A stretch of 64,000 nt of DNA. Origin: Quadrisphaera sp. RL12-1S (lineage in GTDB: Bacteria; Actinomycetota; Actinomycetes; Actinomycetales; Quadrisphaeraceae). A program made the translations under genes and the position numbers. The first letter of the stretch is position 1, and each line of letters opens with the position of its first letter. Below are positions 55,125-63,395 of this stretch, one piece after another. Location: the NCBI RefSeq assembly GCF_014270065.1, contig NZ_JACNME010000016.1, forward strand, positions 1-64,000, written 5' to 3'. The notes beneath the pieces were generated by a model. The model did no database searches, was not told where the DNA came from, and was given only the letters and a program-made list of their open reading frames with translations.

Positions 55125-56240
55125 TCAGCGGCTGAGCAGCTCCGCCAGGACGGAGGCGGCGAGGTCGGTGCCCTCGTCGTCGACGTCGAGGTGGGTCACC
55201 AGGCGCGCGGTCCGCGGGCCGAGCGCCGAGAGGGCGACCCCGCGCTCGGCGGCGGCCAGCACGAGGGCGCGGGCGTCGTCGACGTCGAGCACCACGATGT
55301 TGGTGTCCACGGCGTCCGGGTCGGTGCAGCCGGGGCGCGCCGCCGCTGCGGCCCGCGCGAGGCGGCGGGCGCGGGCGTGGTCGTCGGCGAGGCGCTCGAC
55401 GTGGTGGTCGAGGGCGTGCAGCCCCGCGGCGGCCAGCAGACCGGTCTGGCGCATGCCGGCGCCCGTGCGCTTGCGCCAGGTGCGGGCCCTGGCGATGTTC
55501 TCCGCGGAGCTCACCAGCACGGACCCGACGGGCGCCCCGAGGCCCTTGGACAGGCACACCGACGCGGTGGCCACCATCCCGCCGACCTCCCGGACCACGC
55601 CCTGCCAGCCGCCTGCGTGCTCTCCGCCGAGGGCGACGGCGGCGTTCCACAGCCGTGCCCCGTCGAGGTGGAGCGCCACCCCGGCCGCCGAGGTCTGCTC
55701 GTGCAGCCGGTGCAGCGCCGCCAGGGGCTGCACCGTGCCGCCGCCGAAGTTGTGGGTGTCCTCCACGGCCACGGCCGCGGTGGACACCAGGTGCGGGCCG
55801 GCGTCCGGCGTCATCATCGCGGTCACGCGGCCGACGGCGTCGTCGTCGAGGAGGCCCCGGGGGGCGTCCCAGGTGCGCGTGGTGACCCCGGAGGTGACGG
55901 CGTGGGCGCCCAGCTCGGCGCGCACCACGTGGGCGCGGGCGTCGCAGAGCAGCTCCTCGCCGGGCTCCACGAGCAGCCGCACGCCGAGCACGTTGGCGAG
56001 CGAGCCGGACGGGGTGAACAGGCCCGCCTCGTGGCCCAGCAGCTCCGCCACCCGCGCCTCGAGGGCGTTGGTGGTGGGGTCCTCGGCGTAGACGTCGTCG
56101 CCGACCTCGGCCTCGGCCACCGCCCGCCGCATGGCGGCGGTGGGCCGGGTCAGCGTGTCGGAGCGCAGGTCCACCCGGACGGGGGGCCGCTCGAGCGGAG
56201 CTGCCGCCCCGTACCCGCTGGCCTCAGCAGCAGACGCCAT
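55125..56240 (-). CDS. ltaE: Low-specificity L-threonine aldolase
   Basis: PLP-dependent aldolase cleaving L-threonine/allo-threonine to glycine and acetaldehyde. The 371-residue protein has RSDTLTRPTAAMRRAVAEAEVGDDVYAEDPT at the start, the LHLDGARLWNAAVALG segment (PLP-binding Asp) and SVCLSKGLGAPVGSVLV with the Schiff-base lysine. ATG at 56240 shares a base with the aroG stop (TGATG), so it is translationally coupled to aroG. Pairing with DAHP synthase has no obvious metabolic logic. Confidence 0.9.
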   Translation of the reverse strand: MASAAEASGYGAAAPLERPPVRVDLRSDTLTRPTAAMRRAVAEAEVGDDVYAEDPTTNALEARVAELLGHEAGLFTPSGSLANVLGVRLLVEPGEELLCDARAHVVRAELGAHAVTSGVTTRTWDAPRGLLDDDAVGRVTAMMTPDAGPHLVSTAAVAVEDTHNFGGGTVQPLAALHRLHEQTSAAGVALHLDGARLWNAAVALGGEHAGGWQGVVREVGGMVATASVCLSKGLGAPVGSVLVSSAENIARARTWRKRTGAGMRQTGLLAAAGLHALDHHVERLADDHARARRLARAAAAARPGCTDPDAVDTNIVVLDVDDARALVLAAAERGVALSALGPRTARLVTHLDVDDEGTDLAASVLAELLSR

Positions 56241-57685
56241 CAGGCGGAGCGCTCCTGCAGCATCTCCGCCACGAGGAACGCCATCTCGAGGGACTGCTGG
56301 TGGTTCAGGCGCGGGTCGCACAGCGACTCGTACGCCGTGGACAGGTCGGCGTCGGCGATCTCCTGGTGGCCGCCGAGCACCTCGGTGACGTCACCGCCGG
56401 TGAGCTCCACGTGCAGGCCGCCGGGGATGGTGCCCAGGGAGTTGTGCACCTCGAAGAAGCCGCGGACCTCGTCGATGACGTCGTCGAAGCGCCGCGTCTT
56501 GTAGCCGGACGGGCTGGTGATGGTGTTGCCGTGCATCGGGTCGCACGTCCACACCACCTGCGCGCCGGAGTCCGCCACGGCCTCGACCACGGCGGGCATC
56601 TTGTCGCGGATCTTCTCCGCTCCCATGCGCGTGATGAAGGTCAGGCGGCCCGGGCGGCGCTGCGGGTCGAGCTTGTCCACCAGGCCGAGCACCTCGTCCT
56701 TGGTGGTGGTGGGGCCCAGCTTCACGCCGATGGGGTTGCGCACGCGGGAGAGCAGGTCCACGTGGGCGCCGTCGAGCTGGCGGGTGCGCTCACCGATCCA
56801 CAGGTAGTGGGCCGAGACGTCGTAGAGCTTGCCGGTGCGCGAGTCGGTGCGGGTGAGGGCGCGCTCGTAGGGCAGCAGCAGCGCCTCGTGGCTGGAGTAG
56901 AACTCCACGCGGCCCAGCAGCTCGTCGCTGTAGGCGCCGCAGGCCTCCATGAAGGAGATGGCGCGCTCGATGTCGCGGGCGGTCGCCTCGTAGCGGGCGT
57001 TGGCGGCGTTGCGGGCGAAGCCCTTGTTCCAGGTGTGCACCTGGCGCAGGTCCGCCTCGCCGCCGGTGGTGAAGGCGCGGACCAGGTTCAGCGTGGACGC
57101 GGAGTGGTGGTAGGCCTTGAGCAGCCGGTTCGCATCGTTGCGGCGCGCCTCGGGGGTGAACGCGAAGTCGTTGACGGCGTCACCGCGGTAGGCGGGCAGC
57201 GTCACGCCGTCGCGGGTCTCGAAGTCGCTGCTGCGGGGCTTGGCGAACTGGCCGGCCAGGCGACCGATCTTCACCACCGGGGTGCTGGCGGCGTAGGTGA
57301 GCACCACCGCCATCTGCAGGATGGTGCGCATCCGCTTGCGGATGGACTCGGCCGTGGCGTCTGCGAACGTCTCGGCGCAGTCACCGCCCTGCAGCACGAA
57401 GGCGCGGCCCGTGGCCGCGGCGGCCAAGCGCTCGGTGAGGGCGTCGCACTCGCCGGCGAACACCAGCGGCGGCAGCCCCGACAGCTCGGCCACCACGCCG
57501 GCCAGCTCGGCCTCGTCCCACTCGGGCTGCTGCATGGCGGGCAGCTCCGAGGGCAGGTCGGCCACGGCGCCGTTGGGCGCGGCGGGGGCGTCGAGGGCGG
57601 AGCGGTAGGCCACGCCGGCCGTGGACCCCTTCACGGGGCCCGTGGAGGCGGGCGGGACGGCGCCGGGCTGCGTCGTGGTGCTCAC
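56240..57685 (-). CDS. aroG: Class II 3-deoxy-7-phosphoheptulonate synthase
   Basis: First shikimate-pathway enzyme, joining PEP and erythrose-4-phosphate. The 481 residues match the plant/mycobacterial type II form: QPEWDEAELAGVVAELSGLPPLVFAGE, LQGGDCAETFADATAESIRKR, KIGRLAGQFAKPRSSD, GVKLGPTTTKDEV, TFITRMGAEKIRDK and VVWTCDPMHGNT. GTG at 57685 lies 8 nt after TACCCT on the minus strand, a leaderless-type start. In mycobacteria this gene is close to pknL, as here. Confidence 0.96.
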   Translation of the reverse strand: MSTTTQPGAVPPASTGPVKGSTAGVAYRSALDAPAAPNGAVADLPSELPAMQQPEWDEAELAGVVAELSGLPPLVFAGECDALTERLAAAATGRAFVLQGGDCAETFADATAESIRKRMRTILQMAVVLTYAASTPVVKIGRLAGQFAKPRSSDFETRDGVTLPAYRGDAVNDFAFTPEARRNDANRLLKAYHHSASTLNLVRAFTTGGEADLRQVHTWNKGFARNAANARYEATARDIERAISFMEACGAYSDELLGRVEFYSSHEALLLPYERALTRTDSRTGKLYDVSAHYLWIGERTRQLDGAHVDLLSRVRNPIGVKLGPTTTKDEVLGLVDKLDPQRRPGRLTFITRMGAEKIRDKMPAVVEAVADSGAQVVWTCDPMHGNTITSPSGYKTRRFDDVIDEVRGFFEVHNSLGTIPGGLHVELTGGDVTEVLGGHQEIADADLSTAYESLCDPRLNHQQSLEMAFLVAEMLQERSA

Positions 57686-57757
57686 AACAGGTCAGGGTAC
57701 GGGCGCGGGCACAGCGGTTTCTCCGATGCCCGCCGCCGTCATCCGCCCGGACGGCGG

Positions 57758-57800
57758 ACGGGCCGCTCCCACCACCTGGTCGGCGGCAGGAGCGGCCCGT
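57758..57800 (-). terminator. Terminator hairpin after pfkA
   Basis: Perfect 12-bp arms ACGGGCCGCTCC (57758-57769) and 57789-57800 with a 19-nt loop lie 28 bp downstream of the pfkA stop. A second stem (57733-57740 with 57750-57757) follows at once. Together they separate pfkA from aroG transcription. Confidence 0.7.
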
Positions 57801-57828
57801 CGTGAGCTGCCCGGGTGGGCTGGTGGTG

Positions 57829-58857
57829 TCAGCCGGAGACGTGCTTCAGCTCGTCGATGCGGGCCGTGCTCACGGTCTTCAGCTCGCCGGTGGCCTCGGC
57901 CAGCGGCACCTGGACGACCTCGGTGCCGCGCAGCGCGGCCATGGTGCCGAAGTTCCCCTCGGCGATCGCGGTGACGGCCGACAGGCCCGAGCGGGTGCCG
58001 AGGATGCGGTCGTACGCGGTGGGGGTGCCGCCGCGCAGCAGGTGGCCGAGCACCGTGACGCGGGTGGCCAGGTCGGGCAGCTTCTCGTTGAGGATGCGCT
58101 CGAGCGCCTCACCGGCGCCCTTGAGCTGCACGTGGCCGAACGCGTCCAGCTCGGCGCCGGTGTGCGTGACGTCGCCGCCGGCGGCGATGGCGCCCTCGGA
58201 GATGACGACCAGGGGGGCCTCGCCGCGCTCGGCGACCCTGGCGATGGTCGCGGCGACCTCGTCGGCGTCGTACTCCTGCTCGGGCAGCAGCGTGACGTGG
58301 GCCGAGGCGGCCATGCCGGTGTGCAGGGCGATCCACCCCGCGTGGCGGCCCATGACCTCGACGATCATGGCGCGGTGGTGGCTGGCGCCGGTGGTGGCCA
58401 GGCGGTCGCACGCGTCCACGGCGATCTGCACGGCGGTGTCGAAGCCGAACGTGTAGTCGGTGGCCGACAGGTCGTTGTCGATGGTCTTGGGGGCACCGAC
58501 CACCTTGATGCCCTGGCTGTGCAGGTGCGTGGCCACGCCGAGGGTGTCCTCGCCGCCGATCGCCAGCAGGGCGTCGACCTCGAGGCGGGCCATGGTGGCG
58601 CGGATCGCGTCGACCCCGCCCTCCATCTTGACCGGGTTGGTGCGGGACGAGCCGAGGATCGTGCCGCCGACGGGGAGGATGTGCTCCACCACGGAGCGGT
58701 CGAGCGGCGTGGTGAGCCCCTCGATCGGGCCCTTCCAGCCGTCGCGGAAGCCCACGAACTCGAACCCGTACGTGTCCGTGCCCTTCAGCACGGCGGCACG
58801 GATGACGGCGTTGAGGCCGGGGCAGTCGCCGCCCCCGGTGAGAACTCCGATGCGCAT
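57829..58857 (-). CDS. pfkA: 6-phosphofructokinase
   Basis: Glycolytic kinase phosphorylating fructose-6-phosphate; 342 residues. MRIGVLTGGGDCPGLNAVIR at the start, GGTILGSSRTNP, IGGEDTLGVA, PKTIDNDLSATDYTFGFDTA, VEVMGRHAGWIA and VTVLGHLLRGGTPTAYDR are family blocks. The GGED and PKTIDND variants (rather than GGDGS and GTIDND) are those used to flag PPi-type enzymes, but several actinobacterial ATP enzymes share them, so the phosphoryl donor is undecided. ATG at 58857 is 8 nt after TAGGGT (minus strand), a leaderless-type start. Confidence 0.94.
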   Translation of the reverse strand: MRIGVLTGGGDCPGLNAVIRAAVLKGTDTYGFEFVGFRDGWKGPIEGLTTPLDRSVVEHILPVGGTILGSSRTNPVKMEGGVDAIRATMARLEVDALLAIGGEDTLGVATHLHSQGIKVVGAPKTIDNDLSATDYTFGFDTAVQIAVDACDRLATTGASHHRAMIVEVMGRHAGWIALHTGMAASAHVTLLPEQEYDADEVAATIARVAERGEAPLVVISEGAIAAGGDVTHTGAELDAFGHVQLKGAGEALERILNEKLPDLATRVTVLGHLLRGGTPTAYDRILGTRSGLSAVTAIAEGNFGTMAALRGTEVVQVPLAEATGELKTVSTARIDELKHVSG

Positions 58858-59024
58858 GGTCGCCCACCCTAGCGAGGGCGGCCGGTGTCCCCCGCCGTCG
58901 TCGTCCTGCCGGTGCAGCGCGGCACGACGACGACGGCGGCCCGCCGCGGGAAACCCCCGTGACCGCGCACGAGCGGGCGCGCGAGGATGGGGCGCCAGCA
59001 CCCGACGCCCACCAGGAGGACGAC

Positions 59025-59237
59025 GTGCCTGAGCCCACCGACAGCGCCGCCGAGCAGACCCCCGACGCCGCAGCGCCCGAGGAGACGCCGGCCGAGGCGC
59101 AGAAGCGCCGGTTCAAGGAGGCCCTGGAGCGCAAGCAGGGCGTGAAACACCCGCACGACGAGGTCGCCGGCGGCAAGAACCTCCACGGCCGCGGCGGCGC
59201 CACGGCCCGCCAGGAGTTCCGCCGCAAGTCCGGCTGA
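59025..59237 (+). CDS. DUF5302 small protein
   Basis: 70-residue charged, probably disordered protein. An acidic N-terminal half (EPTDSAAEQTPDAAAPEETP) is followed by AQKRRFKEALERKQG and a basic GGKNLHGRGGATARQEFRRKSG end, the DUF5302 pattern of actinobacteria. GTG at 59025 is chosen because AGGAGG lies 5 nt upstream; a GTG at 58959 would add 22 non-conserved residues. Function unknown. Divergent from pfkA. Confidence 0.8.
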   Translation: MPEPTDSAAEQTPDAAAPEETPAEAQKRRFKEALERKQGVKHPHDEVAGGKNLHGRGGATARQEFRRKSG

Positions 59238-59912
59238 CCCCTCCCACCGTGATCATGGGCTTCCGGAGCACTTTCCAGCCGTGATCATGGACTTCCGGAG
59301 CCGCGCCGGCGAGGCTGTCGAGCAGACCCGCCAGCGCGGCTCGCGCGCAGACGCACGCTGCTGGTCCCGGACCCACGTGGGACCCGTCGCCACCGGTCGC
59401 CGGAGGTGCCCTGCGTGAGCGGCGTCCCCCACCCTCGGTCAGCAGCCACCGGGTCGGCTGGTCGCACGGACGGCGCTCTCGGGCGCGTCGCGCTACGGCG
59501 TCGAGCAGGGCCTCGGGCACCGGGCCGCGACGGCGCCGCCGCCGGCGCTGATCGCGCGGATGACGGCGCGCAGCTCAGCGGTGCCGCGGTCCGGGGCCGC
59601 CCTCATCCGGCCGAGCCCGGCGCGGGAGGGCAGGCGGCACGCTCGACGCCGAGCTCCACTCGCTGGTCGCGCTCAGCGCTGCGCGGGTCCTCGGCGTGCA
59701 CCTCTTCCGCACCAGCTGCCGCAGCCGTGACGACCTCGGCGCCGATGAGCAGGTCGGCCCGCCGAGGCCTCTGGGTCGCTCGGCGGCGGACATCTGCTTC
59801 TCCTCGCGTCCGCGATGCAGCCGTCTGCTCGACTCGAAGATCGCTGTCGACTCCTGGGCCCGGGACACAGCCACCGGCGCGTCGTCTGCCAGGACGGGAG
59901 TGCCTGGAACGG
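59238..59912. other. Spacer with CCGTGATCATGG repeats, no supported gene
   Basis: Apart from the direct repeat at 59246-59300, no domain or ribosome-site-supported gene is recognised in these 675 bp. Reading frames are open in several directions but their products are Arg/Ala/Pro-rich and carry no motif; a remnant with LDAELHSLVALSAARVLG (about 59650-59705, plus) hints at decayed coding sequence. Confidence 0.4.
59246..59300 (+). repeat. Two direct 23-bp repeats containing CCGTGATCATGG
   Basis: Copies at 59246-59268 and 59278-59300, 32 bp apart, differ at one base and extend the 12-mer with CTTCCGGAGC. The first copy starts 9 bp after the DUF5302 stop. Confidence 0.8.
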
Positions 59913-60368
59913 TCATCCGTGGGTGAGATCTGTCAGAGCTGTGGGGGACAGCGGATCTCTGGTGAAGGCGTCCAGGGCCAGGGTGAGCTGCGCTGCGACA
60001 GCCCCGGGGTCTGCCCGGGGCTGCTGATGAGGCACCGTCAGGTCCACCATCAGGCTCGAGAGCAGGGTGAGCAGTGCATCGAGGTTGGTTCTGACGGTGC
60101 CCAGCACCGCGGCATCGCTCAGAGCTTCGGACGCCGCTGGTGCGTGACCGCGGTCCAGCAAGCGCAGTCCGCTGACCAAGACCGAGGCGGCGTGGGCCTT
60201 CGTCAGGCGATCAGACACGTCGTCGACGCCGTTCGCAGCGCCGGTGAGGTCCCTGCCCGCTTGGGCGAGCAGTCGCTCGAAGCGGTGCAGTCGCTCGAAG
60301 TTCTCCAGCAGGATCTGTTCGACGATGCGCCCGTAATCGGGTGGGTAGATGAATTCGACGTCGTTCAT
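59913..60368 (-). CDS. Hypothetical helical protein downstream of the chemoreceptor
   Basis: 151 residues, not recognised. MNDVEFIYPPDYGRIVEQIL opens a mostly helical sequence with Leu heptad-like spacing (RLHRFERLLAQAGRDLTGA, LVSGLRLLDRG, TVRTNLDALLTLLSSLMVDL); no membrane segment or signal peptide. ATG at 60368 follows AGGTGCACC. It starts 77 bp after the chemoreceptor stop on the same strand and may be co-transcribed. Confidence 0.6.
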   Translation of the reverse strand: MNDVEFIYPPDYGRIVEQILLENFERLHRFERLLAQAGRDLTGAANGVDDVSDRLTKAHAASVLVSGLRLLDRGHAPAASEALSDAAVLGTVRTNLDALLTLLSSLMVDLTVPHQQPRADPGAVAAQLTLALDAFTRDPLSPTALTDLTHG

Positions 60369-60445
60369 GGTGCACCTGTTCCATCCGCCGGACGGCGAGC
60401 TCCAGTCCCACGGCCAGTGGTTCGGGCCGGGTGATGGGCGAGTGG

Positions 60446-62032
60446 TCAGACGGTGAAGCGGCCGGTGAGCTCCTGGAGCTTGGCCGCCGAGGCGGCCAGG
60501 GCGCTGGCGGTGGCGGCGGTGTGCCCAGCTCCTTCGCGGTTGGCGTCGGTGCCGGCGGCGATGTCGGAGACGTTCGCGGAGATCTGCGCGGACCCGGTGG
60601 AGATCTCCGTGACGTTGCGGACCATCTCCGACGTGGTCGCCGACTGCTCCTCCACCGCCGCGGCGATGGTCGACTGCACCTCATCGATGCGACCGATGAC
60701 GTCCCCGATCTCGGTGACGGCGGCCGCGGCCGCTGCGGCGTCGCTCTGGGTGGCGTTGACCTTGCCGACGATCTCCTCGGTGGCCTGAGCGGTCTGGCGG
60801 GCCAGCTCCTTGACCTCCCCGGCCACCACCGCGAAGCCCTTGCCGAGCTCTCCGGCGCGGGCGGCCTCGATGGTGGCGTTCAGGGCCAGCAGGTTGGTCT
60901 GCTCGGCGATGGTGGTGATGAGCTTGACGACGTCGCCGATCTCCTTGCTGGAGACCCCGAGGCGCTCGATGGCGCCGCCGGCCGAGCCGGCGGCGGTGAC
61001 GGCGTTGGAGGCCATGGCGGAGGCGTCGGCGGTGGCGGTGGCGATCTGGGCGATGGCGGCGGTCATCTCCTCCCCGGCGGCGGCGACGGTGGAGATGGAG
61101 GCGGTGACCTGCTCGGAGGCTGCTGAGACGACCTGGGTCTGGGTGGCGGCCTCCTCGGCGCCGGCCGAGATCTGGGCGGCCACGCTGGACAGGGAGGCCG
61201 AGGACGCGGCCAGGGAGCGGGCTTCGGCGGCGATGTCGCGCATGGCGGTGCCGAGGGTGGCCACGGTGGTGTCCACGGCGTCGGCGAGCTGGCCGACCTC
61301 GTCCTTGGTGGTCAGGCCGACGCGGCGGTCCAGGCCCCCGGCAGCGACCTCGCGCATCACGGTGACCACCTTGGACAGGGGCCGGGTCACCGACCGGGCC
61401 ACCACCAGGGCGATCGCCACGGCCAGAGCGATGGCCACCACGGTGCACCCCAGGAGCAGGACGACGGCATCGTGGTAGGACGACTGCCCCTGGACAGCCA
61501 TCGTCGTCGCGGCGTCAGCCTCGGTCTTGTTGATGGTGCTCAGCGCCTCCAGAGCCTTCTTGGCAGCTGGGTTGGCGGTCTTGGCGCGCAGGTCGACGAA
61601 GCCCTTCAGATCGTTGGCCCTGGCCAGCGGGATGAGCTGGTCGACAGCGCTGCGCCACTGCGCCAGGGCGGAGGTGTACGCCTCCTGCTGGGCCGGCGTG
61701 GTGGCCGGTTCGGTGGCCAGGTACGCCGTCCACTGCGCGTCCAGGGCCTGCTGATCGGCGTCGAGGGCCTTCAAGGCTGCGTCAGTCCCGGCGCTGTCGG
61801 GAGTCAGGGCGGCGTTGGCCAGGTCGAACCGAGCCTGCACGAAGGCGGTCATCGTCCTGCCTGAGGTCTCCACCGAACCCATCCCACTGGTGGCCAGCAG
61901 GTGCAGGTTCGCCTGCGACCCACCCAGCCGCAGGATGCCCACCCCGGAGACGGCGAGCAGGAGCAGGCAGACGACGGCGAAGCCCAGGCTCAGCTTGCCG
62001 GCGATGCGCAGGTCGTTGAAGCGGCGGATCAT
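60446..62032 (-). CDS. Methyl-accepting chemotaxis protein
   Basis: Transmembrane chemoreceptor of 528 residues. TM1 at about residues 13-33 ([20 protein letters not shown]), a periplasm-side four-helix-bundle sensor, TM2 ([20 protein letters not shown], about 190-210), HAMP ([21 protein letters not shown]), and a signalling domain with the tip sequence [32 protein letters not shown]-type hairpin. The ligand is unknown. ATG at 62032 has AGGAG 6 nt upstream. Its presence implies a chemotaxis array, whose other genes are not in the window. Confidence 0.93.
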   Translation of the reverse strand: MIRRFNDLRIAGKLSLGFAVVCLLLLAVSGVGILRLGGSQANLHLLATSGMGSVETSGRTMTAFVQARFDLANAALTPDSAGTDAALKALDADQQALDAQWTAYLATEPATTPAQQEAYTSALAQWRSAVDQLIPLARANDLKGFVDLRAKTANPAAKKALEALSTINKTEADAATTMAVQGQSSYHDAVVLLLGCTVVAIALAVAIALVVARSVTRPLSKVVTVMREVAAGGLDRRVGLTTKDEVGQLADAVDTTVATLGTAMRDIAAEARSLAASSASLSSVAAQISAGAEEAATQTQVVSAASEQVTASISTVAAAGEEMTAAIAQIATATADASAMASNAVTAAGSAGGAIERLGVSSKEIGDVVKLITTIAEQTNLLALNATIEAARAGELGKGFAVVAGEVKELARQTAQATEEIVGKVNATQSDAAAAAAAVTEIGDVIGRIDEVQSTIAAAVEEQSATTSEMVRNVTEISTGSAQISANVSDIAAGTDANREGAGHTAATASALAASAAKLQELTGRFTV

Positions 62033-62232
62033 GGCGTCTCCTGATGTGTGCAGGGGGGAACGAGCGCACGTCCGTCGTGGCTCGGTGGCCCATCGCTGTG
62101 ACATCGTGTGCCGCCCCCCAGGTCTGCAGGGGTCTTTGGTCCCGTGGCGATGGGCCCGAGGGCTCACGCGGTCGGGGACGCGCCGTTGCGGGCGGCCGTA
62201 GGAGCGGGAAGGCTCGGTGGCCGAGCAGCCCA

Positions 62233-62447
62233 CACCTCCACGAGGTGGTGCGCCGCGGCGTGGCCGTGCTGGACGTGCGCCTGCCCGACGGGGACGGCGT
62301 GGCCGTGTGCCGCGAGCTGCGATCGCGGATGCCGGACCTGTGCGTCCCTGTGATCACCAGCAACAGCGACGACGAGGCCCTGGGTGAGCCCGGCGGGCCG
62401 CTGGCGGAGCTGTCCGAGCGCGAGCGGGAGGTGCCGGAGCTCACCAC
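62233..62447 (+). pseudogene. Decayed NarL/DosR-type response regulator remnant
   Basis: One frame keeps pieces of a response regulator: HEVVRRG (start of the receiver), [20 protein letters not shown] (phosphorylation-site Asp), a short SDDEAL block, then [11 protein letters not shown] (start of the LuxR HTH), running on to PELTT. About 30-60 residues are missing between each pair of blocks, so it cannot fold into either domain. No start or ribosome site fits. It is convergent with the GAF gene. Confidence 0.65.
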
Positions 62448-62494
62448 CGCGAGCCATCAGCACCCGACGACCGCCACCGCCGACCCGCGGGGTG

Positions 62495-63022
62495 TCAGTC
62501 CAGCTCCACCAGCGCGAGGAGACGGCTGACCTGGTGGGCGAAGGCGATCAGGATGCGCTCGTCGGCATCGCTGAAGGGCGCGTCTCGCGCGAAGCGGATC
62601 AACGCCACACCCCCGAGCAGGACCCCGTCCTCCGCTCTCACCGGCGCCCCCATGATCGCGCGCAGCGGGTAGCGAGCCAGCAAGACTGCCTGCGCCGCCG
62701 ACGCCTGCTCCGGCAGGGATCCCGCGGGCATGTGGTAGCGGACCACCCGACCTCCGACGACGGGTCGCCACATGCCGCTGTCCTCCACCGACCCCGGAGC
62801 GCTGACCACGCGCCCGGTCGCCTCACGCACCTCGGGGTCTGGGTGGTACCAGGCCACGGTCAGGAGCGTGCGACCGTCCTGGGTGAGGCGGCGCAGCGAC
62901 ACCGCCTCCGACGTCGCCAAGGACAAGCGCTCGACGAGCTCCTGGAGCAGGTGACGCAGACGCTCTTGGACGATCCTGTCGACCTGGCCGAGCAACCACT
63001 CCTGCGCCGCTGCATCTGTCAC
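62495..63022 (-). CDS. GAF domain protein
   Basis: 175-residue soluble protein. [38 protein letters not shown] and [52 protein letters not shown] form a single GAF sensory domain; no output domain follows. Ligand unknown. GTG at 63022 is preceded by GAGGGGAT at about 10 nt. Its neighbour is a response-regulator remnant, so it may be a leftover of a DosS/DosR-like two-component locus. Confidence 0.78.
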   Translation of the reverse strand: MTDAAAQEWLLGQVDRIVQERLRHLLQELVERLSLATSEAVSLRRLTQDGRTLLTVAWYHPDPEVREATGRVVSAPGSVEDSGMWRPVVGGRVVRYHMPAGSLPEQASAAQAVLLARYPLRAIMGAPVRAEDGVLLGGVALIRFARDAPFSDADERILIAFAHQVSRLLALVELD

Positions 63023-63395
63023 GGTCGCGCATCCCCTCACTGCAGGACTGCCACGTCCAAGCCCCGGTCTCGGACCTGGATCGGGTGGTTCCCACCGGCA
63101 CCAGCCCACCCGCTGAGTCCTTCGGCGCGCCCGCAGGTCGACCTGAGGAGGTTGCCAGGCGTCGTCGCCTGCGACATCGCTGGCCAGCACGTCGTGGGAC
63201 GCCAGCACCGAGCCACAGCAGCCGACCACGGCCGGCACGGCAGCACGTGGAACTCCATGGTCCTGCAGCGGGTCGAGCCTTGAGCGGTCAACACGCCGCC
63301 ACCTGTCGATCCAGCGGACAGGACGGGCCCCCGACCTCCCCCTCCCGGCGGCGATGTGCGAGCCGCGGTGGCTGCGAACGGGCGAGACTGGGCGG
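63023..63395. other. Spacer without recognised gene
   Basis: These 373 bp lie between divergent genes (GAF on minus, membrane-anchored protein on plus). No domain, tRNA, repeat or clear promoter is seen; a GAGACT box 6 nt before the 63396 GTG is a weak -10 candidate. Confidence 0.4.

Noticed and set aside
59406-60434. Plus-strand 342-codon frame
   Set aside because: No domain, and its second half is antisense to the better supported helical protein at 59913-60368.
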